From Pelagibacterium sp. 26DY04 (GTDB lineage: Bacteria; Pseudomonadota; Alphaproteobacteria; Rhizobiales; Devosiaceae): a stretch of DNA of 64,000 nt. Under the pieces are notes generated by a model that worked only from the letters and a program-made list of their open reading frames with translations, made no database searches and was not told the origin of the DNA. Position 1 is the first letter of the stretch. The number at the start of each line of letters is the position of its first letter. A program made the translations under genes and the position numbers. Positions 25,952-36,050 of the stretch are shown piece after piece. The DNA lies in contig NZ_CP101731.1 in NCBI RefSeq assembly GCF_031202305.1, positions 3,722,501 through 3,786,500 of the forward strand, read 5' to 3'.

Positions 25952-26518
25952 CTAGAATTTGACGCCGACCATCAAGCCCAAATTGGACAACCCGTCATTG
26001 GGCGAACAAAGCTCGAGATTGGAGATATGCTCGTAGCGCAGCGTCACCGTGACGTTCTCGCTCACATTGGCCCCGATGCCAGCGGCATCGTAGAAATTGA
26101 GCGAACAGCCGAAATTGCGCTCGGGCCGCGTCGCGCCGTCCAGCGCCCCGTCGGTCAGCGCCGCGCCGAACCCAAGTTCGAGATAGAGCGGGGTTTCGAA
26201 CACCGGAATCTGCCAGTTGAGATTGGCATGGACGAGATTTTCCCGCCCCTGGAGATTGATCGTCGCGCCGATTTCCGGGCGCGGCGAGCCGATCCATTCG
26301 AATGCCGCGATATCGGGCGAGGCGAACAGCGCCGAAAACTTGATGTCCTCGAACCGGGTGAGCTCCCAATTGTCGCCCGTGGGCAGGAAGCCGCCATAGG
26401 CCGAATGGAAGAACGCCCCGGCGCGTATTTCGTCCAGCTCCAGCCCCTGGGCCAGCGCCGGTCCCGCTCCCGCGCCAGCCAGAAGGGCGATAGCCAATGC
26501 GGCAAGCTTGCGGATCAT
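25952..26518 (-). CDS. PagL-like acyloxyacyl hydrolase (lipid A 3-O-deacylase family)
   Basis: A 188-residue outer-membrane barrel precursor. A signal peptide ends near PALAQG, and alternating strands end in VGVKF. The C-terminal RYEHISNLELCSPNDGLSNLGL carries the His-Ser pair of PagL, whose His-Ser-Glu triad removes the 3-O-acyl chain of lipid A. Presence of the pair supports an active enzyme, but many members are untested. It is monocistronic with a terminator about 200 bp downstream. Confidence 0.8.
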   Translation of the reverse strand: MIRKLAALAIALLAGAGAGPALAQGLELDEIRAGAFFHSAYGGFLPTGDNWELTRFEDIKFSALFASPDIAAFEWIGSPRPEIGATINLQGRENLVHANLNWQIPVFETPLYLELGFGAALTDGALDGATRPERNFGCSLNFYDAAGIGANVSENVTVTLRYEHISNLELCSPNDGLSNLGLMVGVKF

Positions 26519-26664
26519 GGGACGTCCTCGTTACGCAGGGAATGGCGAGCAATGCACCTCATCGATGCGCCGATGTCAATTGCAGGAAGGCAACAGAACC
26601 GATTATCGTCTTTTAACGATCAAACCCGACTCGCCGTCTTGACGGTGGCCCTTCCCGAACCCAG

Positions 26665-27666
26665 ATGAGCCCGATGACCCTGCCTCCGCTTTCCATTCAG
26701 GACCTTGCGCCGATCTCGCAAGGCTATTCCACCCAGGACGCCCTCGCCAGAACCCTCGATCTCGCCCGTCTGGGCGACGAGATGGGCTTTGTCCGCCTCT
26801 GGTATGCCGAACATCACGGCATGGCCTCGATCGCCTCCTCGGCGCCCGAGATCCTGATCGCCAACGCCGCCGCCAACACCTCGCGCATCCGCGTGGGCGC
26901 CGGCGGCGTCATGCTGCCCAATCACGTTCCGCTGCGCGTGGTTGAGACCTACCGGACCCTCAACGGCCTCTTCCCGGATCGCATCGATCTGGGCATCGGC
27001 CGCGCCGGCGGTTCGGACGGGCTGACCCTGCGCGCCCTGCGCTCGACGGGCGGCGAGGATTTCCCCCATGAATTCGCCGAGCTGCTCGCCTTCGAGCGCG
27101 GCGGCTTCCCCGACGATCACCCGCTCTCTCGCGTCAAGGTCGTGCCCGGCGAAATCGACCTCGCCCCCATCTGGCTCCTGGGCTCTTCGGGCGCCTCGGC
27201 GCAGATGGCCGGCCAATACGGCATCGGCTACGCCTTTGCCTCGCACTTCTCCCCCACCCCGGCCGGCCCGGCCTTTGATGCCTATCGCAGCGCCTTCCGC
27301 CCCTCCGATCAGTTCGAAAAGCCCCACGCCATTCTCTGCGTCGCGGTGATCTGCGCACCCACCGACGAGGAAGCCAAACACCTGTCCAAATCCATGGAAC
27401 TGACCTGGCTCAGCCTGCGCACCAACAATCCCCAGAAGATCGCCCCGCCCGAAGCGGCCGACGCCCATCCCTGGACCGAAGCCGAGCGCGCTTTCGTTGA
27501 AAGCCAGTCCAATCTCTGGATCGTCGGCAGCCCGGAAACGGTCAAGGCCAAAATCGAGGAAAAGCTCGCCGAAACCGCCGCCGACGAGGTGATGATCTCG
27601 ACCACCATTCACGACTACGACAAGCGGCTGGAAAGCTATCGGTTGCTCAAGCAGGTGTGGGGATAG
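26665..27666 (+). CDS. LLM-class flavin-dependent oxidoreductase (luciferase-like)
   Basis: A 333-residue TIM-barrel flavoprotein of the single-component luciferase-like group: LDLARLGDEMGFVRLWYAEHHGMASIASSAPE, then RIRVGAGGVMLPNHVPLRVVE and RIDLGIGRAGGSD, all standard for the FMN/coenzyme-binding side. The substrate is unknown. The start at 26665 is uncertain; an in-frame ATG 9 bp later is equally possible, and neither has a clear ribosome site. Confidence 0.88.
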   Translation: MSPMTLPPLSIQDLAPISQGYSTQDALARTLDLARLGDEMGFVRLWYAEHHGMASIASSAPEILIANAAANTSRIRVGAGGVMLPNHVPLRVVETYRTLNGLFPDRIDLGIGRAGGSDGLTLRALRSTGGEDFPHEFAELLAFERGGFPDDHPLSRVKVVPGEIDLAPIWLLGSSGASAQMAGQYGIGYAFASHFSPTPAGPAFDAYRSAFRPSDQFEKPHAILCVAVICAPTDEEAKHLSKSMELTWLSLRTNNPQKIAPPEAADAHPWTEAERAFVESQSNLWIVGSPETVKAKIEEKLAETAADEVMISTTIHDYDKRLESYRLLKQVWG

Positions 27667-27677
27667 TCCGCAGCCAT

Positions 27678-27805
27678 TAGAGCGTGTCCAGCAAAAGCAT
27701 GTCCATGGCGAGACCGGAGATGGAAACGGTTTTGCGGTTCGGACACGCGACAAAACAAAGGGTTAGAGCCAAGGATTTGATTCAATCAAATCCTGAACGG
27801 CTCTA
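27678..27805. repeat. Dispersed double-hairpin palindrome, copy 2
   Basis: Same element as 7236-7340: GCGTGTCC (27682-27689) with GGACACGC (27741-27748), and TAGAGCC (27764-27770) with GGCTCTA (27799-27805), including the inner AGGATTTGAT stem. It differs by an insertion of 23 nt in the loop of the first hairpin (after GCAAAAG) and by few base changes. The near-identity of the stems 20 kb apart marks it as a mobile or copied element. Confidence 0.85.
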
Positions 27806-27822
27806 GTGCGCGCGGCAGCGCC

Positions 27823-27972
27823 GCGCCCCCCCATCCGTCTCGCTTCGCGAGCCACCTTCTCCCACCAGGGGAGAAGGGTAGCCCCGGGCAGCGTCTCAGT
27901 AAGAACTCAAATGCTGACCAAAAGAGCCCCCCTCTCCCCTGGTGGGAGAGGGGCCGGGGGTGAGGGGGCGCA
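27823..27972. repeat. Mosaic CT/GA-rich palindromic repeat, copy b
   Basis: Two hairpins, CCTTCTCCC...GGGAGAAGG (27855-27877) and CCCTCTCCC...GGGAGAGGG (about 27930-27952), with flanking CATCCG and GGGTGAGGGGG. The order of modules is the reverse complement of copy c at 31115-31260. It abuts copy 2 of the double-hairpin element, so two repeat families share this gap. Confidence 0.75.
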
Positions 27973-28007
27973 GCCTTTCAACCCCCACCGAAACTCGCGA
28001 GGAAGAC

Positions 28008-29102
28008 CTACCCCAGCTTGGCGATGATCGCATCGCCCATTTCGGTCGTCGTCACCCGCCGGCACCCGGTCTGCATGATGTCCCCGGTGCGCAGCCCATC
28101 CTCGAGCACGTCTGAAATCGCCGTCTCGAGCCGGCTCGCCAGCTCGATCATCCCGAACGAATAGCGCAGCGCCATGGCAAAGCTCGCGATCATCGCGATT
28201 GGGTTGGCGATCCCCTGCCCGGCGATATCGGGGGCCGAGCCGTGCACGGGCTCATACATCGCCTTGCGCCGCCCCGTCTCCGGATCGGGCGCCCCCAGCG
28301 ACGCCGAGGGCAGCATCCCCAGCGAACCTGTCAGCATGGCCGCGGCGTCCGAAAGGATGTCACCGAAGAGATTATCGGTCACCATCACGTCGAACTGCTT
28401 GGGATTGCGCACGAGCTGCATCGCCGCATTGTCGGCAAGGATCTGCTGCAATTCGATCTCGGGATAGTCCTTGGCGGCCTGTTTCACCACCTCGTCCCAG
28501 AGCACGCCAGACTTCATAACGTTCTTCTTGTCCGCCGAATGGACCTTCTTGCCCCGCGTCATGGCGAGATCGAAAGCCACCCGCGCGATCCGGTCGATCT
28601 CATAGGTCTCGTAAACCTGGGTATCGACCGCCCGCTTCTGCCCATTGCCCAGATCGGTGATCTGTTTGGGCTCGCCGAAATAAACCCCGCCGGTCAATTC
28701 GCGCACGATCAATATATCGAGCCCCTCGACCAGCTCCTTTTTGAGCGACGAGGCATCGGCAAGCGCCGAATAGCAGATGGCGGGACGAAGGTTTGCAAAC
28801 AGCCCCAGATCCTTGCGCAGCCTGAGCAGCCCCGCTTCGGGCCGCACGTCATAGGGCACGTTGTCCCATTTCGGCCCGCCCACCGCGCCGAAGATCACCG
28901 CGTCAGCGGCCAGCGCCTTGCCCATGTCCTCCTCGGAAATCGCCGCCCCGTGCGCATCATAGGCGCACCCGCCCACGAGCCCGGTTTCATAGGCGAAATC
29001 GGTCAGCCCCTTGCCGTTGAGATAGGCGATGAGCTTTTCGACCTCGGCCATGATCTCGGTGCCGATGCCGTCGCCGGGCAGGAGGAAGAGGGTGTGCGTC
29101 AT
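28008..29102 (-). CDS. leuB: 3-isopropylmalate dehydrogenase
   Basis: A 364-residue enzyme that oxidises and decarboxylates 3-isopropylmalate in leucine synthesis, NAD- and Mg-dependent. [11 protein letters not shown] starts the protein; [21 protein letters not shown] and ELTGGVYFG form the substrate site; [10 protein letters not shown] carries the metal-binding Asp; and [17 protein letters not shown] the NAD loop. It lies 32 nt after the GNAT gene and downstream of leuD on the same strand, forming leuD-GNAT-leuB. leuC is 34 kb away. Confidence 0.98.
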   Translation of the reverse strand: MTHTLFLLPGDGIGTEIMAEVEKLIAYLNGKGLTDFAYETGLVGGCAYDAHGAAISEEDMGKALAADAVIFGAVGGPKWDNVPYDVRPEAGLLRLRKDLGLFANLRPAICYSALADASSLKKELVEGLDILIVRELTGGVYFGEPKQITDLGNGQKRAVDTQVYETYEIDRIARVAFDLAMTRGKKVHSADKKNVMKSGVLWDEVVKQAAKDYPEIELQQILADNAAMQLVRNPKQFDVMVTDNLFGDILSDAAAMLTGSLGMLPSASLGAPDPETGRRKAMYEPVHGSAPDIAGQGIANPIAMIASFAMALRYSFGMIELASRLETAISDVLEDGLRTGDIMQTGCRRVTTTEMGDAIIAKLG

Positions 29103-29134
29103 GAAAAGCTACCGTTGCTGGAGAAAGAAGCGCA

Positions 29135-29557
29135 CTAGAAGCGCTTGAGAAAGAAATGGCGGCGCGAACCGGTCGGATGATCCTCGATGGTCGCGAATTC
29201 GGTGAACCCGTGCGCCCTGTAGAATTCGGGCGCGCCGAAGGCGAAGGTATCGAGCCACATGCCCTTGAGCCCGCGTTCTTTCGCCCAGTCTTCGGCCCGC
29301 GCCAGCAACTGGCTGCCGAGGCCTTGGCCGCGCAGGTTTTCCGGCACGGCCAGGAACTGGACGAACAGCCACTCGAACAAGGCATATCCGGTTAGCCCGC
29401 CGATGGTTTCCCCGGTTTGCGGATCGGGGATGAGAAAGCCGACGGGCTGATAATGGTCCGGCCCGGCGCCCGCCGCGGTATTGGCACTGCGGATAAGGTT
29501 CGTCAGCACGCCGGAATCGGCATCGCTGGGCTCGAGTGTGAGGCGAATTTCGGTCAT
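29135..29557 (-). CDS. GNAT-family N-acetyltransferase
   Basis: A 140-residue acyltransferase. The acetyl-CoA loop is FLAVPENLRGQGLGSQLLARAE (Q/RxxGxG), followed by LDTFAFGAPEFYRAHGF, the typical motif B. The acceptor is unknown. GGAGGGG is 8 nt before the ATG. It sits inside the leucine unit, 29 nt after leuD and 32 nt before leuB, so it is probably co-transcribed with them although no metabolic link is known to me. Confidence 0.9.
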   Translation of the reverse strand: MTEIRLTLEPSDADSGVLTNLIRSANTAAGAGPDHYQPVGFLIPDPQTGETIGGLTGYALFEWLFVQFLAVPENLRGQGLGSQLLARAEDWAKERGLKGMWLDTFAFGAPEFYRAHGFTEFATIEDHPTGSRRHFFLKRF

Positions 29558-29586
29558 GGCCCGTCCCCTCCAGGTTGGGCGGCCCC

Positions 29587-30192
29587 TCAGATCCAGGGCC
29601 GGTTCTCGGCCATCTTGCCTTCAAACCCGCCGATCGTCTCGTCCTTCTTGAGCGTCATGGCGATGTCGTCGAGCCCTTCGAGCAGCACCTGCTTGCGGGC
29701 TGGATCGATGTCGAAGGAAATCGTGCCGCCATCGGGCCCGGAAATGGTCTGCGCCTCGAGATCCACCGTCAACGTCGCGTTCGATCCGCGCTCGGCATCG
29801 TCGAGCAGCAATTCGAGCTGCTCGGGGGTGACGACGATGGGCAAAATGCCGTTCTTGAAGCAGTTGTTATAGAAGATGTCGGCAAAGCTGGTCGAAATCA
29901 CGCAGCGGATGCCGAAATCGAGCAGCGCCCAGGGCGCATGCTCGCGGCTGGACCCGCAGCCGAAATTGTCGCCGGCGATCACGATCTTGGCGTTGCGATA
30001 GGCGGGCTTGTTGAGAACGAAGTCTTCCTTCTCGCTGCCATCCTCATTGTAGCGCATCTCGGCGAACAGCGCCGTTCCCAGCCCGGTGCGCTTGATGGTC
30101 TTGAGATACTGCTTGGGGATGATCATGTCGGTGTCGATATTGATGATCGGCAGCGGCGCGGCGACGCCCGTCAATGTCGTGAACTTGTCCAT
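29587..30192 (-). CDS. leuD: 3-isopropylmalate dehydratase small subunit
   Basis: A 201-residue swivel-domain subunit that, with LeuC, isomerises 2- to 3-isopropylmalate. Key segments are [14 protein letters not shown] near residue 20 and [17 protein letters not shown] near residue 75, the latter carrying the conserved Ser-Arg. GGGAGAA stands 6 nt before the ATG. It heads the leuD-GNAT-leuB unit; a 14-bp palindrome shared with leuC lies 18 bp upstream. Confidence 0.97.
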   Translation of the reverse strand: MDKFTTLTGVAAPLPIINIDTDMIIPKQYLKTIKRTGLGTALFAEMRYNEDGSEKEDFVLNKPAYRNAKIVIAGDNFGCGSSREHAPWALLDFGIRCVISTSFADIFYNNCFKNGILPIVVTPEQLELLLDDAERGSNATLTVDLEAQTISGPDGGTISFDIDPARKQVLLEGLDDIAMTLKKDETIGGFEGKMAENRPWI

Positions 30193-30209
30193 GACCGTTC
30201 TCCCTAACC

Positions 30210-30223
30210 GTACCCGCGGGTAC
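30210..30223. promoter_or_regulatory. GTACCC-GC-GGGTAC palindrome upstream of leuD
   Basis: A perfect 14-bp palindrome within AACCGTACCC..., 18 bp before the leuD ATG. The same half sites with a different central pair (GTACCC-AA-GGGTAC, also preceded by AACC) occur at 62883-62896 before leuC. On the minus strand, TTGGCA and TAGAGA 17 bp apart (about 30241-30269) could be the promoter, placing the palindrome shortly after the transcription start. A shared regulator of leucine genes is inferred. Confidence 0.55.
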
Positions 30224-30353
30224 TCTACTGGGCCAACTCTCTACTGCAATCGCATCCTTTTGCCAAGCGCTCCCGCGCAAAATAGCCGCCCATTGCCTTG
30301 CCCGGCAGGGGCGCAGTAAGCTGCCCGCCAGTGTTTTGACCAAGGGATAAAAG

Positions 30354-31064
30354 ATGACGCCGCACAACCACGCAAAGCCTGGCGACTATGCCGAAGCGGT
30401 GCTGCTGCCCGGCGATCCCCTGCGCGCCAAATGGATCGCCGAAACCTTCCTTTCAGACGCGCGCCTGGTCAATTCCGTCCGCAATTGCCTGGGCTTTACC
30501 GGCACATGGAACGGCAAGCCCGTTTCGGTCCAGGCCACAGGCATGGGCCAGCCCTCGACCGCCATCTATGTGCATGAGCTTTTGAACGTCTATTGCGCCA
30601 AAACCATGATCCGCGTGGGCACCTGCGGCGGTCTCAACACCAACGTCAAGGTCCGCGACGTGGTGATCGGCGCTTCGGCCGCCACCGACTCCACCATCGT
30701 CAAGGGCGCCTTCGGCAATTACAACTACGCCCCCGCCGCCGATTTCGCGCTCCTGCGCGCCGCCGACGACGCAGCCCGCGCCCACGGCAAGACGGTGCAT
30801 GTGGGCGGCATCGTCTCCTCGGACATCTTCTACCACCCCTCCGGCCTCGACGCCTATGCCCCGCTCATCGAGCACGGCATTTTAGGCGTGGAAATGGAAG
30901 CGGCCACCCTCTACACCCTCGCCGCCCGCTTCGGCGCCCGGGCTCTGACCATCTGCACAATGACCGATTGCCTGATCACCGGCGCCGAAATCGACGCCGA
31001 GGCACGGCAGAGTTCATTGACCGACATGGTCGAAATCGCCCTCGAGGTGGCGACGGAGGCGTAA
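30354..31064 (+). CDS. deoD: Purine-nucleoside phosphorylase, DeoD type
   Basis: A 236-residue enzyme that phosphorolyses purine (deoxy)nucleosides to base and pentose-1-phosphate in salvage. Family motifs are complete: GDPLRAKWIAETFL with the phosphate-binding Gly-Asp-Pro, GMGQPSTAIYVHEL, RVGTCGG, GVEMEAATLYTLA and TMTDCLITG. AAGGGA lies about 8 nt before the ATG. It is monocistronic and divergent from leuD. Confidence 0.96.
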   Translation: MTPHNHAKPGDYAEAVLLPGDPLRAKWIAETFLSDARLVNSVRNCLGFTGTWNGKPVSVQATGMGQPSTAIYVHELLNVYCAKTMIRVGTCGGLNTNVKVRDVVIGASAATDSTIVKGAFGNYNYAPAADFALLRAADDAARAHGKTVHVGGIVSSDIFYHPSGLDAYAPLIEHGILGVEMEAATLYTLAARFGARALTICTMTDCLITGAEIDAEARQSSLTDMVEIALEVATEA

Positions 31065-31114
31065 TTGGCAACGGACGAGTACGATGAACTACGGTGCTCC
31101 CGGCAAGCTCAGCG

Positions 31115-31260
31115 CACCCCTCACCCCGGCCCTCTCCCTCAAGGGGAGAGGGGGCTATTTGGGCTGGCGCCAGAGCTCTTGCTGAAGCGCTCCCACGGGA
31201 TACCCTTCTCCCCTTGAGGGAGAAGGTGGGCCGGCGAAGCCGGGTCGGATGAGGGGTGCG
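31115..31260. repeat. Mosaic CT/GA-rich palindromic repeat, copy c
   Basis: Reads CCCCTCACCCC, then CCCTCTCCC-tcaa-GGGGAGAGGG, a 45-bp spacer, CCCTTCTCCC-cttga-GGGAGAAGG, GCCGGCGAAGCC and GGATGAGGGG. It fills the gap between deoD and purH. The modules match copies a and b, with copy b in the opposite orientation. Confidence 0.78.
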
Positions 31261-31289
31261 CGGCGCCTGCCAGGAACACCCTCGCCAGA

Positions 31290-32882
31290 TCAATGCCTGA
31301 AATGCCGCGTGCCGGTGAACACCATCGCCAGCCCCGCCGCGTCGGCCGCAGCGATCACTTCCTCGTCGCGCACCGAGCCGCCCGGCTGGATCACCGCCGT
31401 CGCTCCGGCTTCGACCAGCGCCTCGAGCCCGTCGGCAAAGGGGAAGAACGCGTCCGACGCCACGACCGAGCCTTGCGTCAAAGCCCCCTCGATCCCAGCC
31501 GCCTGCGCGGCATCGATCGATTTGCGGTGTGCCGTGCGTGCCGAATCCACCCGGCTCATCTGCCCCGCGCCAATCCCCACCGTCGCCCCGTCCTTGACAT
31601 AGACGATGGCGTTGGACTTGACGTGCTTGGCGACCTTTGCGGCGACCAGCAGGTCGGCCATTTCCTTTTCGGTGGGCGCGCGCCGCGTCACCACCTTGAG
31701 CTCGTAATCATCGGCATTGGCATTGTCGCGCGTCTGGACCAGCAGCCCGCCGGCCACCGAACGCACGGTCATCCCCTCGGCCTTGGGATCGGGCAGCGCG
31801 TCGGTTACAAGCAGGCGCAGGTTCTTCTTGCCTTCGATGATCTCGATCGCCCCTTCGCTGGCCCCCGGCGCGATGATCACTTCGGTAAAGAGCTTGACGA
31901 TCTCGCCCGCCGCCGCCTCGTCGAGCGGCCGGTTGAGCGCCACGATGCCGCCGAAGGCCGACACCGGATCGCATTTGAGCGCCGCCTGATAGGCTTCGAC
32001 CAGCGTTGCGCCCTGCCCCACCCCGCACGGATTGGCGTGCTTGATGATGGCCACCGCCGCCGTCTTTTCGGGATCGAACTCGGCTACCAGTTCGAACGCT
32101 GCGTCGGTATCGTTGATGTTGTTGAACGAAAGCTGCTTGCCCTGCACCTGGGTCGCCGTCGCAACGCCCGGCCGGTTGGACCCGTCGGTATAGAATGCCG
32201 CCCATTGATGCGGGTTTTCGCCATAGCGCATGGTTTCGCGCAAGCGCCCCGCAAAGCTGCGCCAGGCAAGATCGGGCACATCGAGGGTGTTGGCGAACCA
32301 GTTCGAGACCGCCGCGTCATAGGCCGCCGTCCGGGCGTAGGCCTTGCCCGCATATTTCTGCCGGCGCGGATAGGGCACTTCGCCCCCCTCCTTGAGGGCG
32401 GCCAGCACATCGGCATAATCGGCCGGATCGACGATCACCGTCACGTCCCCATGGTTCTTGGCCGCCGCCCGGATCATCGCCGGCCCGCCGATGTCGATGT
32501 TTTCGATCACCTCGTCATAGGCGGCGCCCTTGGCGACGGTTTCGGCGAACGGATAAAGGTTCACGACAACCAGATCGATGGGCGAGATGTCATGGATGCG
32601 CATGGCGCTTTTGTGCGCGTCGTTGGAGCGGATGCCCAAGAGCCCGCCATGCACCTTGGGGTGCAGCGTCTTGACCCGCCCGTCCATGATCTCGGGAAAT
32701 CCGGTGACCTCGGAAATATCGATCACCGGCAGCCCCTCTTCGGCCAAAGCCTTGCGCGTGCCGCCGGTGGAAACGATCTCGACCCCGAGCCCGGCCAGGG
32801 CCGTCGCGAATTCGATGATCCCGGTCTTGTCGGACACCGAAAGCAGCGCCCTTTTGACTTTGGTTGCACCCGCCTGGCCCAT
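31290..32882 (-). CDS. purH: Bifunctional AICAR transformylase/IMP cyclohydrolase
   Basis: A 530-residue enzyme for the last two steps of IMP synthesis. Residues about 10-130 are the MGS-like cyclohydrolase domain ([18 protein letters not shown]). The rest is the transformylase, with [12 protein letters not shown] [21 protein letters not shown] and the C-terminal [10 protein letters not shown]...GGSVRDEEV. The ATG at 32882 has AGGA 8 nt upstream. purH is followed downstream by repeat c and preceded by the heparinase-like gene, a common order in the Hyphomicrobiales as I recall. Confidence 0.97.
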   Translation of the reverse strand: MGQAGATKVKRALLSVSDKTGIIEFATALAGLGVEIVSTGGTRKALAEEGLPVIDISEVTGFPEIMDGRVKTLHPKVHGGLLGIRSNDAHKSAMRIHDISPIDLVVVNLYPFAETVAKGAAYDEVIENIDIGGPAMIRAAAKNHGDVTVIVDPADYADVLAALKEGGEVPYPRRQKYAGKAYARTAAYDAAVSNWFANTLDVPDLAWRSFAGRLRETMRYGENPHQWAAFYTDGSNRPGVATATQVQGKQLSFNNINDTDAAFELVAEFDPEKTAAVAIIKHANPCGVGQGATLVEAYQAALKCDPVSAFGGIVALNRPLDEAAAGEIVKLFTEVIIAPGASEGAIEIIEGKKNLRLLVTDALPDPKAEGMTVRSVAGGLLVQTRDNANADDYELKVVTRRAPTEKEMADLLVAAKVAKHVKSNAIVYVKDGATVGIGAGQMSRVDSARTAHRKSIDAAQAAGIEGALTQGSVVASDAFFPFADGLEALVEAGATAVIQPGGSVRDEEVIAAADAAGLAMVFTGTRHFRH

Positions 32883-32990
32883 GGAAAATCCTGCCGTGAT
32901 TGCTTGAAGGGAAAGAATGGGCGCGGCCCTATCACGGATCGGCCCGGGTGGGAACTGCGCTATTGGGCGCAATGGCGCTCCGCTGTGCGA

Positions 32991-34631
32991 TCACGATTGC
33001 CGCGTGAACACCCAGGCGATTTCCGCCTCGTTGCGCGCGGTGCCATGCAGCACGATCTGCCGCGTCTTGATCAGCCCGAAATGCGCCGAATGGCGCACGC
33101 TGTCCTCGATATCGGCCGACGCTCCTTCCCAGAGAAACGACCAGGCTTCGCCATTGCGATAGATCATGCGGATCAGGTCTTCACCGCTCGAGCGCTCGGT
33201 CACCACCCCTGGGGCGAGGTGAAAGCGGATCGAGAACATGCCCTGCTGGCGCGCCGTCCGTCCGGCGGCCATAAACCTGTCCTGCCCCACCAGGGTCTGC
33301 CCGCCCCCCATCAGCGTCAGGCGCCGCACGATGTCGAGACCGTACCGGTCGCGATAGGCGCCCGAGCGCATCTCGACAGCGTTTTCCTGGGCTTCGAGTG
33401 TGATTTGCGGCGGCGCGCCGCGCAACTGCAGCGCTCCGCTTCGTCCGATCCCGGCGCTCGATATGTCTTCGATGGTCGGCGCGCTATGGGCCGAGGTGTG
33501 ACGGAAGAGGTTGCGGCTTTCGGCCAACTGCCCCGGCGCCGGCCCGCAATTGCCCGCAACCAGTGTCGAGCCGCACGCATATTCGAAGCTCAGCGCCCCC
33601 GCATGGGCATCGGCGGCAAATTCGACCGGCGGGACCTGGCCCGAATCGGCCACCACCTTGCCCGGACCGTCGACCAGGATCCCATACCCCCCGCACAGTC
33701 CCGACCCGGTGGCGCGCACGCCCGATTGCGCGGCGATGGCCAAAACCAGTTCCACCGGCACCTGCCCGCAGCCATTGGCATAGACCGGCTCGCGCGTCCC
33801 CAGCACCAGCTTTTCGAGCGCCCGGTGCATGGCTTCGATACGCCTTGCGATTCCCGACGAAACCGTCCCATGCCGCTGCCCCAGAACCTGGTTGACCGGA
33901 ATGATCTCGGACAGGATCTGGATCTGGGCGAAGGGGCTGCGGGATTTGACCAGCCCGTCATCGTCGAGCCCGCCTTCCAGCAACATTCCCAGCCGCTCGA
34001 TGTGAGCCGCCAGCTCCCGGCTCTCCTCGCTTTCGCTGAGCGCGGCGCCCGCCAGCGCGATCTCGACCATCAGCCGCTCGAGCGGATCGCTGACGAACGC
34101 CGCCCGCACCTTGAGCGAGGAGATCTGTACCGAAAGCGAGCGCGCAATGGCCCGCATCTGCTCGGCCGTTGCCCCTTCGGCCAGCAGCGAAAAGGATTTG
34201 AGCCAGTTGAGCACCCGCCGGGCCGTGATGAACACGTCCCAGGCATCGCGCTCGAAAGTGCCGAACCGGGCGATCCAGTCGAGCACCAGGGTGCGGGCAA
34301 AGGCGCGCTGGCCGGGATCGGTCAGCGCCGAAAAGTGCCGCAGCCAGCCAAAGCCATGAAGGTCCTCGAACCAATCGTCGGCTTCGGTATCGACGGCAAA
34401 GGGGGATTGGCCGCCGGTTTCCACCAGGCGTCCCGAGAGCAGATATTTGCCCTCCATCATCTCGATGACCGTCTGGGCGTCGGCGGGGCGGAATTCGGCG
34501 AGCCGGGGCACGAACTTGCCGGCATCGGCTCCCGACCATGTCCATGAAAACAGCGCGTGGGTCACCGTGCGGTCGGCTAGCCCCAGGCCCGCCCGCCGCA
34601 GACCGAAACGCAAAACTTCAAATACGCCCAT
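32991..34631 (-). CDS. Heparinase II/III-family protein
   Basis: A 546-residue protein with an N-terminal alpha-toroid region (WLRHFSALTDPGQRAFARTLVLDWIARF, about residues 95-125) and a C-terminal beta-rich lyase domain with HTSAHSAPTIEDISSAGIG. The family degrades uronic-acid polysaccharides; members at this locus have no tested substrate that I know of. No signal peptide is obvious. It sits between rsmB and purH on one strand, separated by 78 and 108 bp. Confidence 0.85.
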   Translation of the reverse strand: MGVFEVLRFGLRRAGLGLADRTVTHALFSWTWSGADAGKFVPRLAEFRPADAQTVIEMMEGKYLLSGRLVETGGQSPFAVDTEADDWFEDLHGFGWLRHFSALTDPGQRAFARTLVLDWIARFGTFERDAWDVFITARRVLNWLKSFSLLAEGATAEQMRAIARSLSVQISSLKVRAAFVSDPLERLMVEIALAGAALSESEESRELAAHIERLGMLLEGGLDDDGLVKSRSPFAQIQILSEIIPVNQVLGQRHGTVSSGIARRIEAMHRALEKLVLGTREPVYANGCGQVPVELVLAIAAQSGVRATGSGLCGGYGILVDGPGKVVADSGQVPPVEFAADAHAGALSFEYACGSTLVAGNCGPAPGQLAESRNLFRHTSAHSAPTIEDISSAGIGRSGALQLRGAPPQITLEAQENAVEMRSGAYRDRYGLDIVRRLTLMGGGQTLVGQDRFMAAGRTARQQGMFSIRFHLAPGVVTERSSGEDLIRMIYRNGEAWSFLWEGASADIEDSVRHSAHFGLIKTRQIVLHGTARNEAEIAWVFTRQS

Positions 34632-34709
34632 ACCCGAACCCTACTCGCAGGGTCCAATGTATCATCAACTTGCCGTTAACCACAGGAAAACTGCGGGAAT
34701 TTTGCCCCC

Positions 34710-36050
34710 TCAGCCGGCTTTTTTGATCAGTCGTGCCATGAAAAAGCCGTCGAGGCCTCCCCCCACTTTTCCCGGCAGGTCCAGCGCCGGCGTGATTCGC
34801 ACAGCGCCTTCGCCGCTCAGTGGGGCGTCCCAGCCCTCCATCTCCGAAGCGGCGATGGGATCGAGAACGAAATCGCCCAGCGCCGATTTGGCCCAATCGA
34901 TCTGCTCTTCGCCCTCTTCCCGTTCGAGGGAACAGACGCAATAGACGAGCCTCCCTCCCGGCTTGACCAGGCCGGCGGCATGGGTGAGCATTTTTCGCTG
35001 CAGCGCAACGCGCTCGGCGATTCCCTTTTCATCCCGATGCCAGAGCACCTCCGGGTGCCGCCGGAACGTGCCGGTCGCCGAACAGGGCGCATCGAGCAGC
35101 ACCGCGTCGAACACCGGGCCCGGCCGATAATCGAGCGCGTCGCCCACCACCAGTTCGGCCGCGAGCCCCAGCCGATCCAGATTTGCAGCCACGCGTTCCA
35201 TGCGCTCGGCGGAAATGTCGAGCGCTGTGACCTCGGCCCCCGCCGCCGCCAATTGCGCCGTCTTGCCCCCCGGCGCCGCGCAAAGGTCGAGCACCTTGTC
35301 TCCCGGCTTAACCCCGAGCAACCGGGCCGGAACGGAAGCCGAAACATCCTGCACCCACCATTTGCCCTGGGCGAACCCGGGCAGATCGGCAACGCTCGCC
35401 TCGCGCGAGGCGAGCCGCACGCTCGCCCCCAGCACCGGCTCGCCGCCCAGCGATGCCGTCAAATCTTCATCGGGAGCCTTGAGGGTCAGATCGAGCGGCG
35501 GTGTCTCGATAAGCCGTTCAGAAAATGCTGCAATCGCCCCATCGCCATAGGCGGCACGCCAACGCGATTGCAGCCATTGGGGAACCAGCAGATCGTGGGG
35601 AAACGTCGAGAACTTGCCGGCCTCTCGCTGGACCGAGCGCAGCACGCCATTGACCAGTCTGTCGAACCGCCCGGCGCGCTTGTCGGCCCGCGCCGATTCG
35701 ACGGCAAGGTGGATCGCCGAATGGGCCGGAATCTCGTCCATGTAGAGAAGCTGCGCCACACCGATCCGCAGCACCGCCTCGAGAATGCCCGCTCGCTGCG
35801 GCACGCCCTTATTGAGCATCGCCTCGAGCACGGCATCGATCTGCCCGTGCCGGCGCAGGGCGACGGTGACCATCTTGTTTGCCAACGCCCTGTCGCGCCC
35901 CTCGGCCAGCCTGTCGCCGCCGATCGGGGCGAAGGGCTTGCCCTCGAGCACATGCCTGAGATGAAAAGCGGCCTCAAGCCGAAGCTTGAGGCCGGGCAGA
36001 TCGTGTTTATTCGTCAAAAACCTATCCCCAGGGTCCGGCCGCTCCGCCAT
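34710..36050 (-). CDS. rsmB: 16S rRNA m5C967 methyltransferase RsmB-like
   Basis: A protein of about 446 residues with an N-terminal NusB-like RNA-binding domain (to about residue 130: [31 protein letters not shown]) and a SAM-dependent m5C methyltransferase domain: [37 protein letters not shown] and [15 protein letters not shown], giving both catalytic cysteines. The start is uncertain: the ATG at 36050 overlaps htpX by 29 bp with only a weak GGGGA nearby; a TTG near the htpX stop would give a shorter N terminus. Confidence 0.92.
   Translation of the reverse strand: MAERPDPGDRFLTNKHDLPGLKLRLEAAFHLRHVLEGKPFAPIGGDRLAEGRDRALANKMVTVALRRHGQIDAVLEAMLNKGVPQRAGILEAVLRIGVAQLLYMDEIPAHSAIHLAVESARADKRAGRFDRLVNGVLRSVQREAGKFSTFPHDLLVPQWLQSRWRAAYGDGAIAAFSERLIETPPLDLTLKAPDEDLTASLGGEPVLGASVRLASREASVADLPGFAQGKWWVQDVSASVPARLLGVKPGDKVLDLCAAPGGKTAQLAAAGAEVTALDISAERMERVAANLDRLGLAAELVVGDALDYRPGPVFDAVLLDAPCSATGTFRRHPEVLWHRDEKGIAERVALQRKMLTHAAGLVKPGGRLVYCVCSLEREEGEEQIDWAKSALGDFVLDPIAASEMEGWDAPLSGEGAVRITPALDLPGKVGGGLDGFFMARLIKKAG

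Noticed and set aside
23890..31280. CRISPR array suggested by repeated hairpins
   Set aside because: The repeats are few, unevenly spaced, of mixed orientation and lack regular spacers or cas genes.
31293..34547. A long open frame on the plus strand (over 1,000 codons) opposite purH and the heparinase-like gene
   Set aside because: It spans two recognised minus-strand genes and the gap between them, has no family motifs, and its composition (Arg, His, Gly-rich) is what high-GC antisense frames give.
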